From positions 34,079-98,078 of the forward strand of contig JBFMDN010000013.1 in the NCBI GenBank assembly GCA_040753915.1: a stretch of DNA of 64,000 nt. Direction: 5' to 3'. The position numbers and the translations under genes were made by a program. This document shows, piece after piece, positions 8,938-16,521 of this stretch. The notes below the pieces were generated by a model. It had not been told where the DNA came from. It did not search any database and worked only from the letters and a program-made list of their open reading frames with translations. The DNA is from JBFMDN01 sp040753915 (GTDB lineage: Bacteria; Desulfobacterota; Desulfomonilia; Desulfomonilales; Desulfomonilaceae). The number at the start of each line of letters is the position of its first letter. Position 1 is the stretch's first letter.

Positions 8938-9029
8938 TGGAGGGGGCAAGGGGAATCGAACCTCCTCCCGGGTTGTCAGACCGGGCCGACGGGTTTGCAG
9001 CCCGCGGGGCGCCCAGCACCATTGCCCCC
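8938..9029 (-). tRNA. Sec-like (8/4, long variable arm) tRNA with Cys anticodon GCA
   Basis: Reading the minus strand, the acceptor stem is 8 bp (GGGGGCAA with TTGCCCCC), followed by U73 and an encoded CCA. The T stem is 4 bp, GG(A)GG with CCCC and one bulged A, around loop TTCGATT. The D arm is long with a tiny loop (GGTGC-TGG-GCGCC, one G-U). The anticodon stem is 5 bp around CTGCAAA, giving anticodon GCA. The variable arm is long (CCCGG with CCGGG). The architecture is that of selenocysteine tRNA, while GCA and U73 are the main recognition elements of cysteinyl-tRNA synthetase. From memory, a published survey described extra cysteine tRNAs of delta-proteobacteria with an 8/4 fold that mimic tRNA-Sec; this appears to be one. 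It sits just upstream of selB. Confidence 0.88.
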
Positions 9030-9448
9030 TGAGTGCCTGAAGACGGCCTCTGAGCCTGACTGAAAGAGGTTCTCTAACGAGAGTCTGGGAAAAAGAAGAA
9101 AGGGAAAGAATCTTTCGGCCTGGCCCTGAGCCTACCTGACACGGGTAGCTTGCTTTGAGCTTCTTCAGGTGAAGCCGAAAAACCGGTACATGGATGAGCT
9201 CCTGATACTCACATGGAGATACCAGAAAAACCGTAACAGGGAATCGACGATATGTCAAATCGAAAATACCGATGTCTGGTCGTGGGAGGGACAACCGGTA
9301 GCCATAACACGGGCGGGTTGGGAGAGGTATCCGCAGATTGCGCAGATTTTCGCAGACGAGGATTGGGGGAGGTTTTGGCAAGCGGGCCGACGACATTTTG
9401 CTCTGGCAGCTAGATTGTATGAGGGGCTCACTGGTGACGAGATTGCAT
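9030..9448. other. non-coding stretch upstream of the tRNA
   Basis: No gene-like reading frame. On the minus strand a TTGACA at 9259-9254 is followed 17 bases later by the weak box TACGGT, a possible but poor promoter pointing towards the tRNA. The 15-mer around it (CGATTTGACATATCG) also occurs in the promoter at 21204-21232. Confidence 0.3.
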
Positions 9449-9615
9449 CTATCGAGAATCACGCTCGCCGTCGAGGATCACTACCACGTCCATGTCCGAG
9501 AATGTGTTGGCATCACTCGTGCCCTTGAGCCGAACAGGATGATCCGGAAGACGTGCAGTCGTTCCCCCAACAATGTCTTGAATCGTTCCAAGACTTGCTT
9601 TTCCAAATTGGTCAT
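9449..9615 (-). pseudogene. MNT-type nucleotidyltransferase, frameshifted and truncated
   Basis: Remnant of a minimal nucleotidyltransferase. The protein starts MTNLEKQVLERF and reaches the diagnostic LFGSRAR, where one base is missing; the following DANTFSDMDVVVILD (the catalytic Asp pair) continues in another frame. Restoring one G gives the expected FGSRARGDA. A stop follows soon after DGERDSR, so the C-terminal part and any HEPN partner are lost. Such genes usually belong to MNT/HEPN toxin-antitoxin pairs; an intact pair lies at 28.1-29.1 kb. Confidence 0.75.
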
Positions 9616-9813
9616 TTTCGCATACTCTTCGCGGGGTCTGCATACAACTGAAGGAGCCCATGGGCGAGGGCATAGGACTCGTCTGGTATTTCTCTCGGAG
9701 CCGGTCAGGCCAATGGTCTTAGCCTCATAGGCCCAATCGTGTTTCACGCTCTCCCATTGCCGTCTTCCGCTCGGCTTGCCAGCACGGTATCAGCTCGCAG
9801 ACCAGAGCTATGT

Positions 9814-10956
9814 TCAAGAGGACGCCGTGATCGCTCCAGGGGGAATAGCCTTGCTCTTCTCTGGCGCGGAACACGGCCTGTCAATAAAATTCTTCAGGCG
9901 ATCGCGTACAGTGACGTGAAATCTCCGCAGGTTCTTGTAGAGCACAAGGTTCTCGTGTTGAAGTCGACCGAGCACAATGCTGGGGTGCCTAGATTGAGAA
10001 CGAGCAAATGTCTTTATCGATTCTCCTGAGAAATATGGACGCTGACGGTCGACGAACCTACGATAAGGCCCTGGGGGAAGAAGCCAGTCGCGTGCCATCA
10101 CATTGGCCGTGACCTCCTCGGAATCCCTAGTTTCGTTTTCAAACCCCTGTTCGTCTACCCGCACCTGTTGGTGGCCGGCGAGAATGTGGGCAAGTTCATG
10201 TGCAAGGGTGAACCAGAAATTGTCAAGCCGGTTGTATCGAAGGGTCAACGCTACTATCGGGTTCGTCCCTGGGATCATCGCTCCATCAATGTAAGTCCGT
10301 GGAAGATGCGGGACGATCACGAAATGAATTCCCAAGTCCAGCAAGAAACCCGGGACTCTGTCAATCCGAGTTTCATCAACCGAGAGGTTCATCAAAGCTG
10401 GCAGGCTCCGTTCAAGCTTAGCGGCATTAAATTCGTTCACTCGTTGCGCCGCTGCCAAGTACTCGACCCGTCTGATCCAGGCAAGTTTGGCGTAGCATTC
10501 CGGCTCTTTTGAGTCGGAGTGACGAAAATTGACAGCAAAGTCTGGTCGATCTTTCAGGCTCGATATCTGCAAGAACGACATCACTTCAGCCACCAGCTTT
10601 TCTGTGGAATCAGCCGGCTTTATCCACCCGTGCCTGAGGAGCTCAGATACCGGAACGCGGCTATACAACTCGCTCCTCCTAGCTATTTGCTTCCGATCTT
10701 TTTGTTTCTCCGCCAAATGAAGCCTATAGTTGGTCTCCAGGTTCATCCAAAACTCAGGGGAAGTCCCAAGTGCTTCAGACAACTCCAGAGCGGTCTCCGG
10801 CGTGATCTGTTTCGTCCCCCTGATGATTTCACTGATAGCCTGTTGCGGTCGTCCCATTATCGCGGCGAGATCTTTCTGAGTCCAATCACGCGCGGCGATC
10901 TCACGCTTCAAGATGGTGCCCGGTGATACAACCCTAGCGGGTCTGAGCCGTTCCAT
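9814..10956 (-). CDS. HigA-type antitoxin fused to ImmA/IrrE-like zinc peptidase
   Basis: A 380-residue protein. Residues ~15-65 form an XRE-type helix-turn-helix (WTQKDLAAIMGRPQQAISEI) of the HigA/VapI family. The C-terminal half has a zinc-peptidase signature HELAH at 253-257 followed by a downstream Glu-rich helix, as in ImmA/IrrE peptidases. Fusions of this kind are antitoxins of RelE/HigB-like toxins and autorepressors. The toxin gene lies immediately upstream (16-base gap), the toxin-first order typical of higBA. The matching palindromes at 11310-11324 and 11376-11392 are probable operators. Confidence 0.88.
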   Translation of the reverse strand: MERLRPARVVSPGTILKREIAARDWTQKDLAAIMGRPQQAISEIIRGTKQITPETALELSEALGTSPEFWMNLETNYRLHLAEKQKDRKQIARRSELYSRVPVSELLRHGWIKPADSTEKLVAEVMSFLQISSLKDRPDFAVNFRHSDSKEPECYAKLAWIRRVEYLAAAQRVNEFNAAKLERSLPALMNLSVDETRIDRVPGFLLDLGIHFVIVPHLPRTYIDGAMIPGTNPIVALTLRYNRLDNFWFTLAHELAHILAGHQQVRVDEQGFENETRDSEEVTANVMARDWLLPPGPYRRFVDRQRPYFSGESIKTFARSQSRHPSIVLGRLQHENLVLYKNLRRFHVTVRDRLKNFIDRPCSAPEKSKAIPPGAITASS

Positions 10957-10972
10957 CTCGCCTCCTCTTTGG

Positions 10973-11274
10973 CTAGAGTCTGTAATGATTCTCTATATCT
11001 TCTATAGAGAGATACTTGCCTGTCCCGTCCGTTTGGAGCCTCACAATGAGCCGCCATTGCTTATTGAGCCTTAAAGAGTGTTGGCCCTTTCGGTCTCCTG
11101 ACAGCTTCTCGAAATGCAGCGATCTAAGTGCCCTGAAATCCCTTTCGTCCGCTGCTGCGGCGATATAGCTCATCACTGTGAAGAAGGCATCGACAACCTC
11201 AGGGGGGAATTTTTCACACCCTTTCTCGTCCGTGTACAGAGCCCTGAGTTTTTTCCCCTAAATCGGAATCTCAC
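10973..11274 (-). pseudogene. HigB/RelE-like toxin with frameshift in an A6 run
   Basis: The reading frame ending at 10973 contains the conserved toxin C-terminus (SLHFEKLSGDRKGQHSLRLNKQWRLIV). Going upstream, coding similarity continues (KKLRALYTDEKGCEKFPPEVVDAF) but ends in a TAG without a start. A GTG at 11274 with a near-perfect GGGAGG site begins VRFRFRGK in the neighbouring frame, and the two frames meet at a run of six A (minus strand; 11254-11249). One extra A joins them into a full ~100-residue toxin. Either the toxin is inactivated, or it relies on slippage, or the assembly lost one base. Its antitoxin is intact. Confidence 0.75.
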
Positions 11275-11309
11275 CCATTCCTCCCAGGCAAAGAGCGGAC
11301 ACTCAAGAA

Positions 11310-11324
11310 TCACCCCTGGGGTGA
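11310..11324. promoter_or_regulatory. palindromic operator, TCACCC-N3-GGGTGA, proximal copy
   Basis: The sequence TCACCCCTGGGGTGA is a perfect palindrome around a central T, 36 bases upstream of the toxin GTG. A second palindrome with the same arms lies 67 bp further upstream, and a TCACCC half-site overlaps the toxin start (11271-11276). The arrangement suggests autorepression by the HigA-type antitoxin. Confidence 0.6.
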
Positions 11325-11375
11325 ACACTCCATGATTTCTTAATACGGCACCTCTAGCGAAATGTCAACAGCCAA

Positions 11376-11392
11376 TTCACCCTATGGGTGAA
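11376..11392. promoter_or_regulatory. palindromic operator, TCACCC-N3-GGGTGA, distal copy
   Basis: TTCACCCTATGGGTGAA has 7-base arms and a 3-base spacer, and shares the TCACCC/GGGTGA arms of the palindrome at 11310-11324. It lies between the divergent higBA-like and hicBA modules, so it could affect either promoter. Confidence 0.55.
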
Positions 11393-11564
11393 AACAATAG
11401 TATCTTCCGCAGACCGCTGCACTGTGCCACGCGATCGCCCCCGAGGACCGAGATTGACCGAGTCTCAGCATGGTGGTAACGTACATAGGGGAAGTGGTAT
11501 GCGCGCAGAAAAAAAAGGCCGGCATGTCGGGAGCCGATCGATCCAAGGAGGGTGAGAGCGCACA

Positions 11565-11756
11565 ATGGAGAAGAAGGTGACAATGGTCTATTGGAAAGGA
11601 GAGAAGTTCTGGCTGGGCAAGCTGCTGGAATATCCCGAAATCATGACCCAAGGGGAGACTCTGGAGGAGCTGGAAGACAATCTCAGGGACGCGTACCGGC
11701 TGATGATCATGGAGGAAGTCCCAGATTCTTATGAGCTGAAAGAAATTACTCTGTGA
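11565..11756 (+). CDS. hicB: HicB-like antitoxin
   Basis: A 63-residue protein with the short HicB fold (VYWKGEKFWLGKLLEYPEIMTQGETLEELEDNLRDAYRLM), the partial RNase-H-like domain that neutralises HicA. It lacks the extra C-terminal DNA-binding domain of long HicB proteins. Its stop overlaps the start of the toxin gene by four bases (GTGA), which couples translation; antitoxin-first order is common in short hicBA modules. Confidence 0.85.
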   Translation: MEKKVTMVYWKGEKFWLGKLLEYPEIMTQGETLEELEDNLRDAYRLMIMEEVPDSYELKEITL

Positions 11757-11938
11757 AGCGAAACGAGCTCGTCCAGGAATTGACGCAATCTGGGTGCTTC
11801 CTTCGCCGCCATGGCTCCCGACACGACATCTACGTCAATCCGGCAACAGGACAAAGCCAACCGGTTCCAAGACATAGTGAAATAGATGATGCTCTAGCCA
11901 AGCACATCAAGAAATACCTTGGGCTAGAGCCGAAGTGA
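11753..11938 (+). CDS. hicA: HicA-like mRNA interferase toxin
   Basis: A 61-residue HicA family protein (YcfA-type double-stranded RNA-binding fold). The catalytic His lies in the typical context FLRRHGSRHDIYVNP, and the family tail VPRHSEIDDALAKHIKKYLG is present. The start is GTG at 11753, inside the hicB stop. The module looks intact, unlike the neighbouring HigB-like toxin. Confidence 0.88.
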   Translation: MKRNELVQELTQSGCFLRRHGSRHDIYVNPATGQSQPVPRHSEIDDALAKHIKKYLGLEPK

Positions 11939-12032
11939 CTCGCCGTCACACCTTGAATCGAGCACGCATCTGCTACTGCCTGAGGCTGACCCTATGCGCC
12001 AAGCCGCCCCCCTATGCTCAAGCGCCTACGGG

Positions 12033-12063
12033 ACCGATTTTTTGAAGCACCGGTAAAATCGGT
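12033..12063. terminator. hairpin between convergent genes
   Basis: ACCGATTTT at 12033-12041 pairs perfectly with AAAATCGGT at 12055-12063 (9 bp, 13-base loop). It lies between hicA (plus) and the end of the hydroxylase operon (minus). There is no clean T tract beyond the stem, so a terminator role is only suggested by position. Confidence 0.3.
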
Positions 12064-12163
12064 GATCGACGTGCCCTCGAAAGGTATCCAATTCCACTCA
12101 AGCACCTAGCAGAGTCTCTTGTCGGACCATAGGTCCGGGGTGGCGGGGTCCCTTTTCCGTAAT

Positions 12164-12643
12164 CTATGCCTCCTCTTCAGCTCCAACCGCCGCAGCCTCG
12201 ACTGCTTCCACTATTTTCTTGTACCCCGTACAACGACAGAGATTGGACGATACAGACCGGACGATCTCTTCTCTGGTTGGGGTCAAGCTCCTGTCCAAGA
12301 GGCCTTTAGCAGTCATGATCATACCGGGAGTGCAGAATCCACACTGAACAGCCCCCTTTTCCATAAAGCTCTGCTGAAGCGTGTGCAGCTTGGTCCCATC
12401 TGAGAGGCCCTCGATGGTGACCACCTCGGCTCCGTCAAGCTCGGCTGTCAGCACTATGCACGACCGAGTGGGAATTCCGTCCAAAAGCACGGTGCAGCTT
12501 CCGCACGCACCCATGCCACAGCCCTCTTTGGCGCCGGTCAGGTCCATTCTATCTCTCAAGGTTTCAAGTAGGGTCTCGTACGGTCTGACTTCAAGAACCG
12601 AGGACTCTCCGTTCACCTGCAGTGCGACTTTGATTCTTTCCAT
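12164..12643 (-). CDS. molybdenum hydroxylase [2Fe-2S] subunit (CoxS/HcrC-like), cluster 1
   Basis: A 159-residue small subunit of the xanthine-dehydrogenase family. The plant-type [2Fe-2S] domain has GCGMGACGSCTVLLDG and a fourth Cys after it. The C-terminal helical cluster domain has QCGFCTPGM and NLCRCTGY. It passes electrons from the molybdenum site to the flavin. Its start directly overlaps the stop of the FAD subunit gene, and it is the last gene of the operon. Confidence 0.93.
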   Translation of the reverse strand: MERIKVALQVNGESSVLEVRPYETLLETLRDRMDLTGAKEGCGMGACGSCTVLLDGIPTRSCIVLTAELDGAEVVTIEGLSDGTKLHTLQQSFMEKGAVQCGFCTPGMIMTAKGLLDRSLTPTREEIVRSVSSNLCRCTGYKKIVEAVEAAAVGAEEEA

Positions 12644-13587
12644 TACCTCACCTCTCCCAGCACCTTTTTCACAAGCCTTCGCGCCAGCACGGGAATCATG
12701 CGTTTCCTGTACGCGGGATCGAGCACTGCATTAGCGGCAAGCCTGAGTTGCCTGAGAACAGTCTCAATTGCTTCTTCAATGGATTCCTGAAAGGGTTGAG
12801 TTACTCCGGCTACGTATGGCCTCGCTCCCACTGCTCCAACTGCAAGCTTCCCTGTGCCGTCAACAACGGAAAAGGCCAAACCCAGGAGGGGATAGTCAAT
12901 GGATCCGCGGAGACGCAACTTTTCGTAACCTCCGGCGCTCCTCCTCTTGGGAACGAGGATCGCGGTAAGTATCTCTCCCTCATGCAGCGTGAAAGGGTTT
13001 TGTGCCGTCCCGCCATAGAGGTCCTCCAGGGGAAGACGGCGTGTCCCGTCGGGGCCAGCAAGCTCAATCAGAGCGGACAGAGTGCAAAGCGCCATTGCAT
13101 TGTCGCTGCAGTAGTTAGCGAAACACGCCCTAGCCCCCGGGACTGCATTGCAGCTCTCGCCACCCATTTTCAGGCAGAAGCCCTTGGATTTGCGCCAGAA
13201 TTCCGATTGGTTGTAGAAGAGGCATCGGGTGTCCTGGAGGAGATTTCCGCCAATGGTGCCTCGCATCTGAAGGGTTTCACACGAGGTTGCCTGCAGCGAA
13301 GCTTTCAGCGCAGGGAAGAAACTTGCCACAAGCTCGTTTTGACTAAGGTTGAATATGCGCACGAGGGCCCCGATTCTAACCCATTCACCCTGATCGTCTG
13401 TTTCCGTGAGCGTGCGAATGCGTTTGAGATCGATCACAGCTCGCGGTCGTTGAAGTCCGAGCTTCAGGCGCGGAATCAGGTCCGTACCACCACTGAGGTA
13501 CACGGCCTTGCCTTGAAACTCCTGATAGAGGCTGATAGCTTCCTGGACATCGCTAGGGCTTCTATAGTAAAATTTCGAGCTTATCAT
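12643..13587 (-). CDS. molybdenum hydroxylase FAD/[4Fe-4S] subunit (HcrB-like), cluster 1
   Basis: A 314-residue FAD-binding subunit (SGGTDLIPRLK, GTIGGNLLQDTRCLFYNQ). Unlike ordinary CoxM proteins it carries a Cys-rich insert (CLFYNQ...FCLKMGGESCNAVPGARACFANYCSD) resembling the extra [4Fe-4S] loop of 4-hydroxybenzoyl-CoA reductase beta subunit. That enzyme works reductively, so this one may also accept electrons from ferredoxin. The start ATG overlaps the stop of the large-subunit gene by four bases. Confidence 0.9.
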   Translation of the reverse strand: MISSKFYYRSPSDVQEAISLYQEFQGKAVYLSGGTDLIPRLKLGLQRPRAVIDLKRIRTLTETDDQGEWVRIGALVRIFNLSQNELVASFFPALKASLQATSCETLQMRGTIGGNLLQDTRCLFYNQSEFWRKSKGFCLKMGGESCNAVPGARACFANYCSDNAMALCTLSALIELAGPDGTRRLPLEDLYGGTAQNPFTLHEGEILTAILVPKRRSAGGYEKLRLRGSIDYPLLGLAFSVVDGTGKLAVGAVGARPYVAGVTQPFQESIEEAIETVLRQLRLAANAVLDPAYRKRMIPVLARRLVKKVLGEVR

Positions 13588-15866
13588 GATTCACCCCCTG
13601 TTTTTGCGATGTCCATGGCTTTCATGACTCGATCCGGAGTGAGGGGAAGCTCGTTGAGGGGCACGCCCAGAGCGTTGTTCGCAGCACAGACCACTGCGCT
13701 GTACGCATTCATTCTCGTCGTCAGTCCGCCTTCCTTCGCCCCGAATGGGCCCTCAGGGTCGTTGGATCGTACAATCACGGTCTGGATTTCAGGCATGTCA
13801 CACGCGAGCGGCATCTTGTACTCGAGAAGATTCGGGTTCAAGAGATGCCCACCGGCCCATCGGGTCTCTTCCATGAGCACTGCCACGCCCGCTTGCTGCA
13901 CTGCACCTTCTATCTGACCCTCCACTGCCATGGGATTGATGGGGTTGCCACAGTCGTGAGCCGAGCAGAAGTGGGGTAATGCGATGCTGCCGGTTTCCAT
14001 GTCGACGCTCACCTCAGCCACGGAGCAGCCGAAAGAGAAGGTTCCCGCCATTTGACCATAGGGTCGCTTGACCCATTCTCGCTGGAGATCGATTTTCGGC
14101 ATGTAAGCTCCATTGCCCGAGATGGGCTTGCCTTGAAAAAACGCTTCCCTCACTACCCACCGCATGGGCATCGTTTTCTTGGGATCGGTTTTGGAGATCA
14201 CCATGCGATCCTTCAGGTCAAGATCTTCCACAGGATGTTTCAGTTTGGTGGCGGCAAGGGTCAGTATCTGATTCTTCGCGTCTTCACAGGCCCGTTTCAC
14301 TGCATTCCCTCCGACGAAGGTTGCAGCCTGCGAATAGGCCCCAGGATCGAGGTTGGTCACTTCAGTATCCGCATTCACGAGATTGATGTCCTCCATCGGT
14401 ATGCCGAGCACCTCGGAAGCAATCTGAACTACCATGGACTCATTGCCCATCCCTGTATCCACAACCCCGGTGACGAGAGTGACCTGGCCGTCATCGTTTA
14501 TCTTTACGGAACAGGTGGATCCTGACCTGAATCCCATGGGAAATCCGCACATGATTGCAACGCATCCGACGCCAATGCCCTTTCCTTTAGGCAATCTCGA
14601 CCACTTGTCTTTCCACTGGGCGACAGAAGTCGCCTTTGTAAGCGGTTCCTCCAGACCGCCGCTGATGATCAACGATTTCGTCGCGGTCTCTTCTCCCACT
14701 TTGAGCCCATTCTTGAGTCTAATCTCCACGGGATCTATTCCAAGCTCTCGGGCGAGCAGGTCCAACTGCATTTCGTTGCCCGCGAGAAAGGCCCTGCCGT
14801 GGCATCCGTACATTCCTCGAATTCCCTTGTTGGTGAAAACCCTATACCCGTCGTACCTCACATTGGGGAAACGGTATGTTTCCTCATACACATAGTACGG
14901 AATGGATGTGGCTATAGGGCCGGTGCTGCTATATGCGCCACCGTCGTAAACGACCTTGAGCTCTTTGGCAATGACCGTCCCATCCCGTCTGACGCCGGTT
15001 CGTATCGTTGCCTTCATGTCATGCACTTGTCTCGTACAAGTCGCGTTTTCTTCTCGCGTTAGTGCCAGACGCACCGGTCTCCCTGTTCTTATGGAGAGGA
15101 GCGAGGCCACAAAATCGCCAGGGGATACCTCCGATCTGGACCCGAAATGTCCGCCTACACAGATTCTTCTCACACGGACCCTGTTCAAAGGCATGTTGAG
15201 GAGATTGGCCAAAGCCTTGGCCCGCACATGCGGTCCGGCATTGGGCATCCACAGATCAAGGTACCCGTTGCTGTAGCTCGCCACGACTGCATAGGGCTCC
15301 AGCGTCGAATAGGCTTCTCCCGCGGCTTGGAATGTATCTTCCCGGACGAGGTAGGCTTCTCCAAAGGCTTTGTCAACGTCACCAACCTCTATGTGAACAT
15401 GAATGTTAATGTTGTTGGGGAACGCATGGTGAATAAGTGGTGCCCCCTCATTCATCGCTTCCTCTGGGGTGAATACGGCCGGCAGCGGATCGTATTCAAC
15501 CTCGATAAGGTCCAAGGCCTCCAGTGCTGTTTCTTCGTCTACAGCCGCCACCCCGGCCACGTCTTCCCCGATGTACCTGACCTTGTCAGGGGCGAGCATC
15601 GGATGGTCTTGGGTGTATTTGAATACGCCCCACTTCACACCGAACCCATCAGAAGCTGTCACCACAGCATGAACTCCAGGTAGTCGCAGGGCCTTGCTGG
15701 TATCAATCCTGAGGATGTTTGCGTGGGCATGTGGACTTCGTAAGACCTTCGCGTGCAGCATTCTCGGAAGTTTGAGATCGGCAGTGTAGAGCGCCCGTCC
15801 AGTTACTTTGGCAAGGCTGTCGGTCCTCCTCACTCTCTTACCTACAACCCCGTATTCCTCGCGCAT
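13584..15866 (-). CDS. molybdenum hydroxylase large subunit (CoxL/HcrA-like), catalytic Glu replaced
   Basis: A 760-residue molybdopterin subunit of the xanthine-dehydrogenase family: N-terminal hammerhead domain (RRTDSLAKVTGRALYTADLKLP), molybdenum-site segment CVGGHFGSRSE and C-terminal pterin motifs. The start ATG at 15866 follows AGAGGGG; the frame continues upstream without conservation. The motif that normally reads GxKGVGE, with the catalytic base Glu, is GPFGAKEGGLT here, so Leu replaces the usual Glu. The paralogue at 46871-49225 keeps it (GAKEVGEG). The base sequence was re-read and supports this. The enzyme may use another chemistry or be regulatory; the substrate cannot be told. 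Confidence 0.9.
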   Translation of the reverse strand: MREEYGVVGKRVRRTDSLAKVTGRALYTADLKLPRMLHAKVLRSPHAHANILRIDTSKALRLPGVHAVVTASDGFGVKWGVFKYTQDHPMLAPDKVRYIGEDVAGVAAVDEETALEALDLIEVEYDPLPAVFTPEEAMNEGAPLIHHAFPNNINIHVHIEVGDVDKAFGEAYLVREDTFQAAGEAYSTLEPYAVVASYSNGYLDLWMPNAGPHVRAKALANLLNMPLNRVRVRRICVGGHFGSRSEVSPGDFVASLLSIRTGRPVRLALTREENATCTRQVHDMKATIRTGVRRDGTVIAKELKVVYDGGAYSSTGPIATSIPYYVYEETYRFPNVRYDGYRVFTNKGIRGMYGCHGRAFLAGNEMQLDLLARELGIDPVEIRLKNGLKVGEETATKSLIISGGLEEPLTKATSVAQWKDKWSRLPKGKGIGVGCVAIMCGFPMGFRSGSTCSVKINDDGQVTLVTGVVDTGMGNESMVVQIASEVLGIPMEDINLVNADTEVTNLDPGAYSQAATFVGGNAVKRACEDAKNQILTLAATKLKHPVEDLDLKDRMVISKTDPKKTMPMRWVVREAFFQGKPISGNGAYMPKIDLQREWVKRPYGQMAGTFSFGCSVAEVSVDMETGSIALPHFCSAHDCGNPINPMAVEGQIEGAVQQAGVAVLMEETRWAGGHLLNPNLLEYKMPLACDMPEIQTVIVRSNDPEGPFGAKEGGLTTRMNAYSAVVCAANNALGVPLNELPLTPDRVMKAMDIAKTGGES

Positions 15867-15888
15867 CGTGGTATCCCCTCTCACGAGT

Positions 15889-16521
15889 TTACAGAATCCG
15901 AAATTGACCATTGACGTTAGGTCTCATGTTCACAACCGAAAGCTGAAATGATTCTCCGTCGAATTCAATGATGTTCAAGCATCCGTAGTCCTGCCCGAGG
16001 CGAAAGACGTTGTCTAACGGTGCCTCGAGGAGGTGGCAAAGAATCACCCTGTTGACTCCTCCATGGGCCACGACCATGATGTCTCCTTCGGCTTCGTATA
16101 CGATCCGATCGAACGCTGGAATGACCCTCTCTTTCAAATCCTCGAAGCTTTCGCCTCCCGGCGGCCTGTACGTGGCGAGGTGGGTTCCTCTCTCCAACCA
16201 TGCATCCGGAAACCGCCGAGCGACCTCTGCAACGGGGAGTCCCTCCCAATCTCCAAGCCGAATTTCCCGGAACGCAGGCATGGGCTCAACCGGCTGCTTG
16301 CGTGTGCCGGCTATGATTTCTGCGGTCCGTACGCATCGGTCAAGGTCGCTGCAACAGATTCTTGACAGGTCTACCTCATCGAAAAGGCCGTTCCACCTGT
16401 GGGCCTGTCTGAGTCCCTCTTCTGTCAAAGGGGTATTTCTTTGGCCCACAAGACAATTTTCAGACCGTATTTCACCATGCCGTAGCAAGTAGACTCTGAA
16501 TTTCTGATCCACCGTCTTCAT
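15889..16521 (-). CDS. histidine phosphatase family protein (CobC/GpmB-like)
   Basis: A 210-residue phosphatase with the phosphohistidine motif LLRHGE near residue 13, a second Arg/Glu block (IRLGDWEGL) and the late HGG (MVVAHGGVNRVI). Family members include phosphoglycerate mutases and alpha-ribazole phosphatase. Its position between a MocA-like nucleotidyltransferase gene (49-base overlap) and the large hydroxylase subunit suggests a phosphatase step in cofactor handling rather than glycolysis; this is inference. Confidence 0.85.
   Translation of the reverse strand: MKTVDQKFRVYLLRHGEIRSENCLVGQRNTPLTEEGLRQAHRWNGLFDEVDLSRICCSDLDRCVRTAEIIAGTRKQPVEPMPAFREIRLGDWEGLPVAEVARRFPDAWLERGTHLATYRPPGGESFEDLKERVIPAFDRIVYEAEGDIMVVAHGGVNRVILCHLLEAPLDNVFRLGQDYGCLNIIEFDGESFQLSVVNMRPNVNGQFRIL

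Noticed and set aside
8911..9462. Open frame of 183 codons across the tRNA
   Set aside because: It overlaps the tRNA completely and has no protein-like pattern.
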